From NCBI GenBank assembly GCA_025093555.1, contig JAIWNF010000010.1, positions 62,001 through 126,000 of the forward strand: a stretch of DNA of 64,000 nucleotides, given 5' to 3'. The stretch is from Circinella umbellata. Its lineage: Eukaryota > Mucoromycota > Mucoromycetes > Mucorales > Lichtheimiaceae. Position numbers and translations under genes: made by a program. The notes under the pieces were generated by a model. That model was not told the DNA's origin, ran no database searches, and worked only from the letters and a program-made list of their open reading frames with translations. Below are positions 46,267 to 58,505 of the stretch, piece after piece (within the stretch, counting starts at the first letter, position 1; each line of letters begins with the position of its first letter).

Positions 46267-47090
46267 CAGTACTGGAAATGCAGTACTTTTTTGCAGTAGT
46301 AGTCGGACAACACTGGACAATATCCGCACAACTGGCCGGATTTACCGAACACTACTAACTATTAAATAATGATTTTAATGAAATTAAATATAACACTAGT
46401 TTTTGTATAGTATTATTATTTTTGCAATATGTTTTTAAAACTGATAATTAACTAAGTATATGAGTAATGTACATTTAATAAATCAAGCGCTTAATGATTG
46501 GTATTAATATCTTAATTTTTTTAACCTTTACGTATCAGTTCAGCAAATACATTATATTAATATGAAATTACTTATTTTGAAAAATACTATCCCCCATATA
46601 CTCAAAAAAAGAAAGTGACACATAGTCATCAAAGTCTTTAAAAGTAACCTCGCCTTCTTTTTATCTATAAATAATACTATTTTGACATGTTCACCAGCTT
46701 TAAGATTCTTCTTATTATCAATTAGCTTCAATATAGAAAAGGTACACACACACATTTATATATATATATATATATATAAATATAAAAATTAATTGAATAC
46801 TCATATACCATGTACGTTTCTATTAGATGTAGACAAAGTATTTCATTGAGCAAATAGCTCGTTAAACATTTAAAGAGAGGATATTATTATTTTACAAAAA
46901 GAGAAACATGAGAAAAGAAGTCAATGATCTGATATAATTAATCAAAATCAAAGGTTCAAATATGTAAACTACTGCAAACCATGGCAAGGCACCTTTTATA
47001 GTTAGTAATACTCGATAAAATCCAGTCAGTTATGCGGAAAATTCCCGGTGTTGCCCGATTACTACTGCAAAATTACTACCCCAAGTCCTG
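46267..47090. mobile_element. 824-bp non-autonomous element with long terminal inverted repeats
   Basis: The left end (46267 to about 46365) and the reverse complement of the right end (47090 down to about 46990) align over roughly 95-100 bases with scattered mismatches. Shared blocks include TTTTGCAGTAGTA, CGG(A/G)CAACAC, TCCGCA(C/T)AACTG and ACTACTAACTAT-like sequence. Outer ends read CAGTACTGG and CAGGACTTGG. The interior is AT-rich with no credible transposase frame, and a (TA)n run sits near 46757-46780. This fits an old MITE. No target-site duplication was recognised, so the superfamily is unassigned. Confidence 0.7.
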
Positions 47091-50000
47091 CATTGATATG
47101 TTTTTTTCAAGAAATTATATATTGAAAAAATATTAATGGCAAATATGAAAATGGCTAAGGTTCAATATCCAGGAATTGCTATTTCCCACGAATATTCTTT
47201 TTTTTTTTTTTGAATGGTGCTGTAAAAAACTGAAATTATTAGCATGTATCATTACCCAAATCAGAACTACTGATATTCGATTAATCGTGTCATTATTTTA
47301 TACATCTTCTTGAAACACAAATCAAAAGTAAAAATAAAAATAATCTGTGTATGAAGTTGTGTTTTTCTTTTTGGTAAAGTTGTCAATATTAGGCTATCTA
47401 TTTGAATAATAGTAAGTAACCACATCGTTTTAGTAATAAAAGACCATATTCGATAATCTAGATTGATTACCATTTTAGTATTATAGAAAACCTCTCTCTC
47501 AGGAGTTTTTTTCATTCTCGAACTTCTCTTTAATATTTAATAATGATAGATTTTAAAGAGGGGTTTATTCTTTTTATATTTGAAATTGTAGGTTACTATT
47601 TTTTCTCAGGGGTAAAGTAAAAATAAAAACGAGAAAAGTGGCAATTGGATATAAAAGAAAAAAAGGGCCATTGTAGGGGCAATAATAATATAATTCGATG
47701 TATATAATTAAAAAGAAACAGGTATACAACAGTACTGCAGTATGTGCGTCGCACAAGGATATACATCAAGAAGCAAACATCAACCCTTCCATTATTGACT
47801 CCTTTAACCAACGACAAACTCTATTTTAATTTGAAAGAACTCCTTGTAATAGTAACCAAATTTAGTATACACTACATAAAAGTTTATATTATGCTAACCC
47901 TAGAAAAATATTAGTTAATAACTCAAAACTACTGTTAACCTTGTGATGAAGGACTTTTTTTTTTTTTCAGTTGAATATGTGAAGAATACTTAAAGTATAT
48001 CATAGGTTTGTTATTATTACTGAATTAATTCCCATGTATATTTAAATTGTAACACAAGTCTGCTTATCTTTTTTTTTTTCTATTTTGTTAGCAACAAAGA
48101 TCAAGATGAGAATAAGTTTCATTTCATAATCTTTTTTAACTAGTAGAAAAATAATTATAATTTTTTTACAGTTTTGGCAAAAATTTCTTAAAGATCTCAA
48201 ATGTATCAAAGCTAAAAACAGTAAAAGGTATCCAAAATAAAAATAAGATGTTAGAGTGATGGGAAAAGAAGCACCTTTCTAAACCCAATTTATCATCTGA
48301 TTGTTACACAATGTTTTTGTATAACATAAAAACACAATAAGGTTTTTTTTCTGATCCAGAATCGTAAAAAAGAAACTTACCATTGATGGGCGGGTGTAAT
48401 GATCTGGTTTCAGTCTTTTAAAAAAAATAAAAAGTGATTCATACTTGTTATCAATAAATAGACAATAATAGCATAACATTGAGTATTATAAATTTACGAG
48501 ATGTAAAAAGAAAAAAAGGGGGTCTTTCTTCAAATAATCGCATCGTTTCTGTTGCATAGGAAAAAAAGAAGTGTATTTCAAATGCCGCCTTACATTTTCA
48601 TCAAGCAAAAAAAAAAGCAAACAATGAAGGTTTCTCAGGGAAAACATAAATATACTGAAAAAGCGGATGTATTAAAAAATTAAGGGTGTAAGGGACAGAT
48701 AAAAACTACATATTTATCAAATGTATACATAAGCAGCTCACATTATCTAAAGAAAGTGTCTCCTGACATGTTAATGCACTATGTTTACTTATGGTGAAAG
48801 CAGTAATCTTATATGGGTTGTTTATTATGTTATTTTTTTTTCTGTTGTCACGTGTCATACCAAATATTGAATGTAAATATCACTATACACAGATGATGTG
48901 ATCAAGACACTTTATTATTAACTTCACAGAATTGAATAGTATTGAATACTTCCATTTTCCTCCAACACCCCTTTCTCCTTATTTACAGCCTCTATATATA
49001 ATACGTACCGGAAAAAGAAATACTATAACTATAATAATGATGTTATTTTTATTATATAACCCTGAATACATCCATGCATATGATTAACATATTGTAAAAG
49101 ATTTAACCAAAAGACCGACTTATCTTCATCATGTGCTGTTTTCCCTACATATCAAAAAATAGTAAACTGCGTGTGATCTATAATCATACTACGACTCTCA
49201 ACCTCTTTGGCATTACTCTGTACCACGCTCGCGGGAAGAAAAAAAAAAGAGATAAAGAAAAGTCCAAAAAAAAAAAAGCGAAAGAGTATTATTGATCCTG
49301 AGGGGCTTGGCAAAATAGAACACCTCCAAAATTATTACATGTTTGCATTATCATCTATGGTGCAAAAAAAATACCCCCATGTCCCATTTTTTTTTTTTCG
49401 TCAAAGTCCGTTGATAGGGGAAAAAAAACAGTATTTTGTACTAATAAAGTAGATAACGCTTTTATTGGAATATAAACCAATTTGCTGGATGTTGAATTCA
49501 AGAAAACAATTAAAATATTCTCTTTATTTCCTCTCTCCGATAATAAAAGTTATATCAGTGAATCATGTTTATGCAAGGAAGAGGAGAGACGAAAAGCGAA
49601 AGAACAAATCAGGACAAGAAGGACAAAAAAAGGAATGAATGTACAATTTAAGAGCACAGGGGAGGAAATGGTGGCAACTAAGAATATACCTTTTTTAATG
49701 CCCTACTTTTTTTTAATCAAAGGGAAAGAAGGTACAACAAAGGAGAAGGAGAGAGGTGATTTTTTTTTTTAGATAACACAACTGTAAGGTTGCACCATTC
49801 GACCTAATAGACAGCGAATTACCATTTCAAGCAGAAATTTCCTGAAAGAGAGTCTCCATGTCAAACCGGAAGACGAAACGCACGAACCCTTCCCAATGTG
49901 TAAAATATATGTTACTTGTGGTGTCGTGTGTATAATGTTGAATAGCACCAACAACTCAAATATAAGCATGAACACAAACAATTCAATCCAATTTTGAGGA

Positions 50001-50232
50001 ATTAAATAATCTTTTGACTCAAGCATATAAAATCAATTAGACTTGGCTTCTTGGTTTATTCTTTCAATCTTTTCTTTTTTTTCCTCCTTACACTTACTTT
50101 TTTTTTTCACACCTTTTTTTTTTATTTTTTTTTTATTTTCTCTTCGCTGTTATATCAAATCCAATAATCAAAAAATAGCAACGATCTCTATTTTTATTCT
50201 CCATTTTTTTTGATAATAATTAATCAATAGTT
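47091..50232. other. 3-kb gene-free stretch ahead of the OPT transporter
   Basis: AT-rich with long A and T homopolymers. Plus-strand frames at 49207-49452 and 49482-49772 are Lys-rich translations of A-rich sequence, and no domain is seen. The last 200 bases are an extreme pyrimidine tract just before the transporter start. Confidence 0.55.
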
Positions 50233-52663
50233 ATGGCGGAAGTCAGAGACAAAGATATTACTCCAGGGGGAGAAAAAATTGAATATGAAATCGATTCAAA
50301 GGAAAAAGAACAATATGATTTGGATCAACAAGTTGAGATGAAGGATGATCGACCTATAGGTCAGGAATTCGTAGAGGAATGGCAATTTACATGGCGAGCT
50401 ACCGTCGTTGGTTCCTTGCTTGGTTGTCTTGTAGGCAAGTATTTTTTATATATTTTTTTCCTTTTCTCCATTTTTTTTTTGATGATCTGAATCGGAGTAT
50501 GCTATGTCCGCCCAATCATTTAACTAATTTTTTGCTCTCTCATCTCTCGAACGCTTTAATTCAATTCATTTATCCAAATTCATAATAATTACATCAATAA
50601 ACGAAAAAACATCAACAGCTGCATCAAATACATATCTCGGTTTGAAAATTGGTTGGACTTTTGCTGCATCATTATTCGGTGGTATTTTCTCATTTGCTAT
50701 CATTAAACCTTTGTCTCGCGTTTTGCCTTTATGGCTTGGTGGTGGTCACTTTGGTCCAAAGGAAAACGTTACAGCTCAATCAGCTGCTACTACTGCTGGT
50801 GGTCTTTCCGCTGGTTTCGTTGCTGGTGTACCTGCAATGTACAAATTGGGTCTTATGAACACACCCAAAGCTGATGCCGCTGCTCTTGTTCTTTTCACTA
50901 TCTCTGCTGCTTTCTACGGTCTTTTCTTTGCTGTCCCACTTCGACGACATTTCGTCATTAATCAAGATTTGGCTTTCCCTACTCCACGTGCTACTGCCAT
51001 TACTATCATCTCTTTACATAGCAGTGTGGAAGGTGAACGAGAAGCTATGAAGAAGGCTAAATGGATGGGTATCTTCTTTGGAATTACCTTTATTTGGACT
51101 TTGATCGCTTATTGGGTTCCATTCTTCGAAGCAAGTAAGTTATATAAATATGTGAGAAGGAGCACTTGATTGGGGGCGGAGACCAAAAAAAAATTAGTAT
51201 CATTACTTGTCTGGGTTAAATATTATGCAAGTGAATTTCGAGTTATTATGAATATACTTACATTGTATTGTTCAATAGTTCATATTCTCTGGTGGATCGG
51301 TTATAGTACTGACTACATACCCTTGATGAGTGCTGATGCTGAATGGGGTTGGGTTTTCCAATTTGATTGGCCATTCTTTGGTGCTGGTCTAATGATTCCT
51401 GGTTCAACTGTTATCAGTTTCTTTGTCTCGTCTGTTTTCTTGTGGGGTGTTGTTGGTCCTGTTTGTGTTACCAAGGGTTACTGGATTGGTGCTGGTGGTT
51501 TTAGTGACGAAGGCACCACCGCCCAAAGTTTCTTTTTATGGCCCGGTATCGCACTTATGGTCTTGTCCTCAATGACTGAATTGTTTGTTCGTTATGACAC
51601 GTTATGGCGTGCTGTCAAAGGTGGCGTTTCTGAATTAGGTTATGGTATTCGTGAAGCGTACGGCTTTATTAAGCACAAAGTCTTCCGTGGAGAGGCTCCT
51701 ACACCTAGAGACCGTCCAGCATCTAGTGATGACATCTACAAGCCAGAAGAACTCGTTCCTGTTACATGGTGGGCTGGTGGAACTATCATTTCTATTATCT
51801 TCACGTGTGCCATTATGGGTGAATACTTTCATATGCCTGTCTATCAATCCATTGTCGCGGTTATCATTGCATTCATTTTGTCATTCGTCGGCCTTCAAGC
51901 TTCTGGTGAAACAGATATCAATCCTACTGGTAGTATTGGTAAAATGGCACAATTGATTTTTGCTGGTATGCCTTCAGACACCCTTCAACAAGTACAAAAG
52001 AACAACTTGATGGCTGGTAATATTTCTGCTTCTGCTGCTTCTCAAGCTGTGGATATGGTTGGTGATTTGAAAACAGGTCAATTGGTTGGTGCTTCACCAC
52101 GTTCCCAATTCCTTGCTCAAGCTGTCGCTTCCATTCCTGCTATTGGTATTGCTGTCGGTCTTTTTATTTTGTTTGCCGAAGCTTATCCATGTGTCATCAA
52201 CGATGATTTGAACACAAAGAATTGTGAATTCCAATTGGTCGCCGTCATGGCCTGGTTACAAGTTACCAAATTGTTAACTGGTTCCGCTGATCCATTGACA
52301 AGAGACTGCATTATTGTTACCGCTATATGTGCTGTTGTTGGTGTTGTCATCCCATTCATTAAGTTTATGTTTATTCCCGAAAAGTATCATCGTTATGTAC
52401 CCTCTATGTCTGCTATTGGTATTGCTATGATTAACCCTGCACCTGAAGTTCCATTATCTATGTTGATTGGCTGGACCTCAGGTAAGATTTGGAAACGTTT
52501 GAACCCCAAGTCTCATGAAGACTTTATGTACAGTGTTGCTGGTGGTATGATTGCTGGACAAGGTATCTCTGCTCTTTTAAAAGCTGTGTTCAAACTTGCT
52601 GGAATTCCAGGTCACTACTACTTTGCTTCTTGTATTGAAGGTTTGCAAGAAAATTGCCCATAA
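50233..52663 (+). CDS. Oligopeptide transporter, OPT family
   Basis: Three exons: 50233-50434, 50619-51134, 51279-52663; 700 residues. After a charged cytosolic N terminus come about 14-16 hydrophobic segments, starting ATVVGSLLGCLVAASNTYLG and LKIGWTFAASLFGGIFSFAI. OPT-family features include NVTAQSAATTAGGLSAGF, the ALVLFTISAAFYGLFFAVPL helix, PTPRATAITI and LQASGETDINPTGSIGKM. That last block resembles the YSL/bacterial-type OPT branch rather than the yeast OPT1 branch. These are proton-coupled importers of small peptides or metal chelates; the substrate here is unknown. The first intron begins GCAAGT after AG, a GC-AG intron: the only frame-keeping join to ASNTYLG requires it. A pyrimidine tract fills the leader. 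Confidence 0.95.
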
Positions 52664-53386
52664 ATTATAATACTTGTCTTTCCCTGATATTATAGTTTAC
52701 TAAAAAGAATATTATTATTAGTTATTAGTTATTATTATTATCATATACACTTTGGACAATATTTTTCATCTATACAATATCCCCCACACACTATCTATCA
52801 CTCTCTTAAATTATAATAATTCCTATTCTTCTTCTCTTTCTGATATCCCCTTCCACCTTCTCTTTTTGACTTTACAATTTCTTACGTATTCTTTTTGTAT
52901 TATAGTATACACTTTAACAATCTTTTATTAATGTAATTCAACTTTTTTTTTATAAAAAAAAAACTATCCAATATTAATTTTTGCTTTTGTTTCGTATATT
53001 GTTGTCATGGTAATTTATTTCAAGAACGAGATTGGATCATATATTTCCTGAGATTGAATATATATACTTTCCTTCAAGTGATTCTTCTGCATATGGTAAT
53101 ATACTTACATGCAAATGCAAAAAAAAAAATACGCTTCTTGTTTCTTTTATTATTATTATTATTATTATTCAATGTTTTTGAGGCTTTTTTTTTTTACATA
53201 TCGTAATATATGTATAGAGAAATGTGTTGTTTTAGTTAATAAATTTTTATCTTGGTTGCATAGTTTTTTTTAAATTGGAAAAAAAAAAAGTGGAGGAAAT
53301 AGAAAATAAAAAACAAGAGAGAAGGAGGTGTGTGGGGGGGAATATGTAACGCTAATACCCTCAAATATAAAGGATTTTTTGTTTTT
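52664..53386. other. 3' region between convergent OPT and LSM4 genes
   Basis: AT-rich with (TTA)n runs near 52709-52740 and 53151-53168. No gene is seen. Confidence 0.65.
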
Positions 53387-53779
53387 TCATGCTCGATTAC
53401 CACTGGCAGGACCACCACCACGTTGTCCACCTCCACCTCTGTAATTTTGTCCACCACGTCCACGATTTTGACCTCTTCCACGATTATTATATCCATTCTC
53501 TCTTCCTCGTCGAGCTTGTCTTGCTTTTATTTCCTCCTCCTTGACCATATCAACAATTTCTTCTGGAACGTTTAAATATTTGATTGTATTACCACGGATA
53601 TAACATTCAGGTAAGCGCCAAAATCGATCTCCATCGGGTGAGGTTTGAATCACTTCACGTAAAGTTAAATTCATCCAATTATCACAATTGACTAAATGGC
53701 CATTAAAAGTCTCACCATTCTTTAATTCCACTAAAAGTGGATGTCCTGCTGCTGTGTGTAATAGTGAAAGTGGAAGCAT
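53387..53779 (-). CDS. LSM4: U6 snRNA-associated Sm-like protein LSM4
   Basis: Intronless, 130 residues. Sm1 motif: [20 protein letters not shown] then [11 protein letters not shown], with the Lsm4-typical start [12 protein letters not shown]. Sm2 motif: [15 protein letters not shown]. The C terminus is an RGG tail ([20 protein letters not shown]), common in Lsm4 of fungi and animals and linked to RNA-granule assembly. Lsm4 sits in both the Lsm2-8 ring on U6 snRNA (splicing) and the Lsm1-7 ring (mRNA decay). It diverges from RPB11 across a 384-base region. Confidence 0.97.
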   Translation of the reverse strand: MLPLSLLHTAAGHPLLVELKNGETFNGHLVNCDNWMNLTLREVIQTSPDGDRFWRLPECYIRGNTIKYLNVPEEIVDMVKEEEIKARQARRGRENGYNNRGRGQNRGRGGQNYRGGGGQRGGGPASGNRA

Positions 53780-54163
53780 TTTTTTTCATATATCTAATAA
53801 TACAATATGTTTTTTTTTTATTTTTCAAAAATTAGAAAAGCAAATTCCTTCAAAATAAACTCATTTCTTCACCCATTTCTTTTCATTGATGTCAAAATTA
53901 TATATTTATTGCTTATATGTTTAAATAAAAAGGGTAAAAAATAAAATAAAAAAAGTTATAATGCTTACGTTTTTTGATCTGGAGTAAAAAAAAAAAAAAA
54001 GTCAAGTTGAAGCCGCTTGAAGTCAAAGAAAAAAAAAATGCGGCAGAACTTAGAAAAAAATCAATTTTGCTGACGTTGCTTTCACTTTGAACTTTTTTTC
54101 TCTCTCTCTCTCTTTTTTTTTTTAATCGATTCTTATTTTACATTTTATTCAATTTATTACATC
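53780..54163. promoter_or_regulatory. Divergent promoter, LSM4 / RPB11
   Basis: 384 bases between the two starts. It holds A/T tracts, a TGACGTTG sequence near 54071 and a (CT)n stretch near 54098-54112 next to RPB11. No certain TATA box. Confidence 0.45.
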
Positions 54164-54810
54164 ATGAACGCACCTGATCGTTTTGAACTTTTTGTGATTC
54201 CAGAAGGCCGTAGAAAGTACGATTCATTCATTTTTTTTTCTTATTATCAAAACTCTTATATTTTTTTTTTAAAAAGACATGAAATGATTAAATAATGATA
54301 AAAATAAAAATATAAAGGGTGGAGATGGAAGTAGATACAAAAATTCCTAATGCAGCTACTTTCAAGATCGAACGTGAAGATCATACTTTAGGAAATATGC
54401 TACGAGCGTAAGCTTATATTTTTATTTATATATATTTCATATCAAAAATAATAATCATTATAATAACTGAAATAAAACTGTAATTCATTGTGAGTAGTCA
54501 ACTATTAAAAGATCCACGCGTATTATTTGCAGGTTATAAAGTACCTCATCCATTAGAACATAACTTTTTAATCAAAGTACAAACAGTTCCTGGTACAGCA
54601 CCAGGTCAAGCATTGAAAGATGCAACTTCTGAATTAATTTCAGAAATTAATACCTTAAAGAATAAATTTGATATGGATGTTATTCGACATCGTACATTTG
54701 AAGATGCCAAGTCAACTCAACCTGGTTTGGGTGCATTTGATACTGGTGAAGGAAGTGGGCAACCTGGTGGTTTAGACCCAACTCGACCTGGTATGGATTT
54801 GGATTTTTAA
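54164..54810 (+). CDS. RPB11: RNA polymerase II subunit RPB11
   Basis: Three exons: 54164-54216, 54318-54407, 54498-54810; 151 residues. It opens [20 protein letters not shown], the RPB11 start, followed by the alpha-like motif [20 protein letters not shown] and [20 protein letters not shown]. The C-terminal helix ([15 protein letters not shown]) pairs with RPB3 in the assembly platform of polymerase II. Yeast and human proteins are about 117-120 residues; here a Gly/Pro/Thr-rich tail of some 30 residues is added ([19 protein letters not shown]). Intron acceptor at 54317 and donors GTACGA and GTAAGC keep frame. Confidence 0.97.
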
Positions 54811-55272
54811 CGAACATTGGATTTATTTTACCCCCTCTCTTTTCAACATACAGATTCATTTTATCATATACAATATCAACGATAAATAACGACGATTTCA
54901 AAATGCTTATTTTACACGCCAATCCGAACTGATTATCATTCCTCCCTCCCCCCACCTTTTTATCCAAGTTACACATTATTCTTAAAAACCCCATTCAATT
55001 ATCCTTTTTTTTTTCACACGCACACACACACTCATATATTTAGTTACATCTCTCATACAAAAAAAAAAGCATAATATACAATCTCTAAAATGTAATATAG
55101 GTTTCCCTTTTCCTTCCTTTTTTTTTTTTTTTGGTCATTTTAAAATATATTTTCTTTTATCACAACAAGAAAAAAAAAAGACAATCGATCTGAATTATTC
55201 ATATACTATTAGGTTTGTTTCTTTGCACAGCAAAACTTTGTTTTTGATGGTATTATTAAAGTATATACTAAA
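54811..55272. other. 3' region between convergent RPB11 and SCP2-domain genes
   Basis: Pyrimidine- and A-rich simple sequence, a (CA)n run near 55019-55031, no gene. Confidence 0.65.
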
Positions 55273-56055
55273 TTACAACTTGGATTTACCGCCTGCCAGT
55301 GCTCGAAGTTGATCATTTTCTTTGATAAAATCAAGAGCACGCTACAATACATAAATAACCATTATTATATGTTTAGAAAAAATAAATAATTTCTTCAGCC
55401 AGTATTTCTTTTTCTATAATAAATCAAACTTTTTTTTTTCTTTACCTTTCTACCTCCAGCCTTTTCAAATACTTCTTCAAGTCGTTGTGCAAGCATCAAA
55501 TCACCACGGACCTTGATCTTACCAGTCATATAAGCCTTGACACCAGTCATACCACCAGTAATAAAATTGACCAAATCACTATCTTCAACTTGAATTTTGA
55601 CAACGCGAACTTTGGTTTTAGCAGAACTTCTAGCCTTTTCTTCATCATCTGTAATCAAAGGCATAACTTCCTTGCCTAAATAATTTGAAGAAATTGTTAA
55701 GCATAAATCGCAACAGTTTAAAATTTTGTTGCGCGCTAAAACTATTAATTTAAAAAATATTAACCTTGAAGTAAAAGATACCTATAAACATGATAACATT
55801 ATACGCCGTTTTATCATTTAGTAAACATAGAAATGATCATAACAACCCAATTTATTTTTTTTTATTCTTGAGTATCCATGGAAATAAAATAAAAAGAACA
55901 TACCAGACTGCCATAGGCTTCTTTTTCTTTGCAATGGTAAGAATGAACAAACCCTTTAAATTGGGCCAAAGTTCAGGTTCTTCTTTCAATTGACGTTCAA
56001 GTTCAGGTAAAAGAAGTTCACTTGCAAGCTTTTTCAAATTGTCACCACCAGCCAT
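55273..56055 (-). CDS. SCP2 sterol-carrier domain protein with peroxisomal SKL signal
   Basis: Four exons: 55904-56055, 55765-55781 (17 bases), 55446-55675, 55273-55341; 155 residues. The exon 2 microexon (codes WYLLLQG with its flanks) is needed to keep frame from MAVWY to GKEVMPL. After an N-terminal helix comes the SCP2 fold: LFILTIAKKKKPMAVWYLLL, VRVVKIQVEDSDLVNFITGG, VKAYMTGKIKVRGDLMLAQR, LEEVFEKAG. The protein ends in SKL, the type 1 peroxisomal signal. SCP2 domains bind fatty-acyl-CoA and sterols; a free domain of this size is like fungal lipid carriers. The acyl-CoA oxidase nearby shares the signal. It diverges from the methyltransferase gene. Confidence 0.93.
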
Positions 56056-56789
56056 TATTATTTATTGTTCTAAAATATTATGCGTACGTACAATATAATA
56101 ATTAAAAAAAAATAGGAGAGAAAGACGGGCAAACGCGGGCTTTATATACGTGATGATGGTTAAAGTATGGGGAAAAAAAAGGGGGGGAGGGTGTAACAGG
56201 TGAGGGATGTTTGTGGGTTTCTAGTGAGTTTTTATTTTTTAAGGAACATGTGAATTATCACTGTGAGAAGTTCCATATAAATTTTGTTTGGGGAAGAAGA
56301 AAAAAAAAGGAGTGAAATAGTACTATTTACATTTATGGATAATTATCTGAATGTAAAAAGTTATTCCCATAACACCTCAATAACAATACTATGTATTTCA
56401 TCATATACGAATTCAGATATTACAAATTATGCAACCAAAACATAACGCACGTCGATATGTATCACCAAACGATTCTATCAAAGAGTGTTAACTATAATGG
56501 GTGTTAATTTTTTTTTTTAGATATCAACAATTAATCTATATATAAATATATCTGAATATATCTTATCAATAAAGGTGAACCCTGAGAGGATACTTTTAAT
56601 GAGTCAACTTTACAATTTCTGTAAAGATAATAAAGGTTACCAATACTTTTATACTTGCAGCAAGTTATATCATAATGTGTCTATCCAATCAAAATTCATT
56701 ATTTCAATCCTGTCAATCTTTCACCCATTTTTCTCTGCATATATAAAAAGGGCCACCAGAAAACAACGGTAATTTGCATTATTTGATAT
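56056..56789. promoter_or_regulatory. Divergent region between SCP2-domain and methyltransferase genes
   Basis: 734 bases without a gene. Close to the methyltransferase lies CATATATAAAAAGG (56739-56752), a good TATA box about 40 bases upstream of the start codon. G-rich runs near 56180 lie on the SCP2 side. Confidence 0.5.
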
Positions 56790-57768
56790 ATGTACAGTCA
56801 GTCAACAACAACAATGGGGGAACAACAACAAGAAAACGATCATTGGTCTGCATCAAATTATGATACACATGCTTCCTTTGTTCCAAAACTAGGAAATATT
56901 ATTCTTAATAAACTTGACGCCAAACCATCGGAACGTATTCTTGATTTTGGATGTGGTGATGGTGTTTTAACTGAGCAACTGGCTAAAAAATGTCATACTG
57001 TTGTAGGTATTGACGCTAGTGCCGACATGATTAACAAGGCCAAATCATTAGAATCAGGAATTGCTTACCATGTCGTTGACGGTCATTACCTCAATACTTG
57101 GTTTGACCAACAAGAAAAACAAGAGCATTTTGATGCTGTTTTTTCAAACGCTAGTGAGTTTAGTTCTATTTTTAAAACTTTAATTTTTGCCTTGTGCTTT
57201 TACTAACTTTTTAGAAAATATTACACATAATGATAATAGCACTCCATTGGCTTAAAGAACCTGTCAAGGCTATCCAAGGTATTCATCACGTATTGAAACC
57301 AAATGGTCGATTTGTTGCTGAAATGGGTGGTTTCATGAACTGCGGAGGTAAATTATTGTTTATTTGTATATTTTTGAATACACTTATTTTTTTAAATTAT
57401 AATAACTATTGCTATTATTAGAGGTTCACACTGGGTTGATTACTGCATTGAATCGTCGTGGATACGATGGTAAAGCCTTGTCACCTTGGTATTTTCCATC
57501 GGAAATCGAATATGCCAAACTGCTGGAAGAAAATGGATTTAATGTCGATTCCGTTGAATTGGTACCTCGTATGACTCAGTTGAACACAGACGTAGCTGGC
57601 TGGCTTACAACATTTGGGTTTTCATTTTTGCAAGCACTTAAAACTGAAGAAGAACGTCAAGAGGTTATTTCTGAAATCATGGAACATCTTCGTCCTGGAT
57701 ACCAGAGAGAAGATGGTAAATGGTTTATTATGTATGTTCGTCTCCGTGTCATCGCACATAAAAAGTGA
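56790..57768 (+). CDS. SAM-dependent methyltransferase, class I
   Basis: Three exons: 56790-57153, 57240-57347, 57422-57768; 272 residues. Motif I is ILDFGCGDGVLTEQLAKKC, followed by VVGIDASADMINKAK (motif post I) and FDAVFSNATLHWLKEP (motif II region), then VLKPNGRFVAEMGG (motif III). This is the Methyltransf_11/25 layout of small-molecule methyltransferases such as trans-aconitate or coenzyme-type enzymes. The substrate cannot be read from sequence. A second ATG at 56814 (MGEQQQ) is an alternative start; the first gives a short TATA-to-start distance. Its 3' end faces the acyl-CoA oxidase. Confidence 0.92.
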
Positions 57769-58505
57769 CAGTAGTCTTCACCTTTGTTTCATATTAAGCT
57801 GTAGTTACTATTTCTGCGGCGACCGAGTATAACGTAGTGTACTGGTTAATTTATTCGCGTATATATTTTTATGTTTAAAGATGCCAGTTTTCATGGTGCA
57901 TCTCATTATTTTAGTACATAGAAAATAAAATACGACAGAATGTTGCATTCATTTCTGGGCACAACCCTCAAATTTTTTCCATTATGAGAGCAGTTTTTTT
58001 TTTTGCTTATGGTGTCAATTTTTTTTTTTCGCTTATAATATATAATTTTTTTCTACATATGAAGTCTAAGAGATTCACTTGTGAAGATTAGAGATTTACA
58101 CCAATGATAGAAGAGAGTTTTTCGCAACTGATATCAATTTTTTTTTCGTATTAGCTACAAGTGGCTCAAAAGCAAAAATAAAATAAAATAATCATCATAA
58201 GAAATATAAGTAGCCTTCTATCAGCATTGTTACTTAAATTGAGAACGTTGAATGTCAGGATTAGTTTCGAAAGAAAAATCTAGAAACAACATATGTAAGT
58301 AATCATTTTACTTATAGAAGATTTAGACTATAATACATAATAATATATTTACTATCGTGGTTCTTTTTTATTTATTATGGTGGTTTACAAGCTAGTAATA
58401 ATAAGTATCTGCGTATTACGTAATATAATATTATTGCTATATATAGTATTGTATAATCACGAAGAATAAACATTGGCAAAAAAGCAAATAAAATTAATAC
58501 ATCGC
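57769..58505. other. 3' region between convergent methyltransferase and acyl-CoA oxidase genes
   Basis: AT-rich with several T runs; no gene is seen. Confidence 0.6.

Noticed and set aside
49207..49772. Two Lys-rich plus-strand frames
   Set aside because: They arise from poly-A and GA-rich runs and have no domain or intron-supported extension.
26350..54080. TGACGT (CRE-like) cores upstream of mL45/GCFC, NDUFS7 and LSM4/RPB11
   Set aside because: A six-base motif is expected roughly twenty times by chance in a window of this size and composition, so shared regulation is not claimed.
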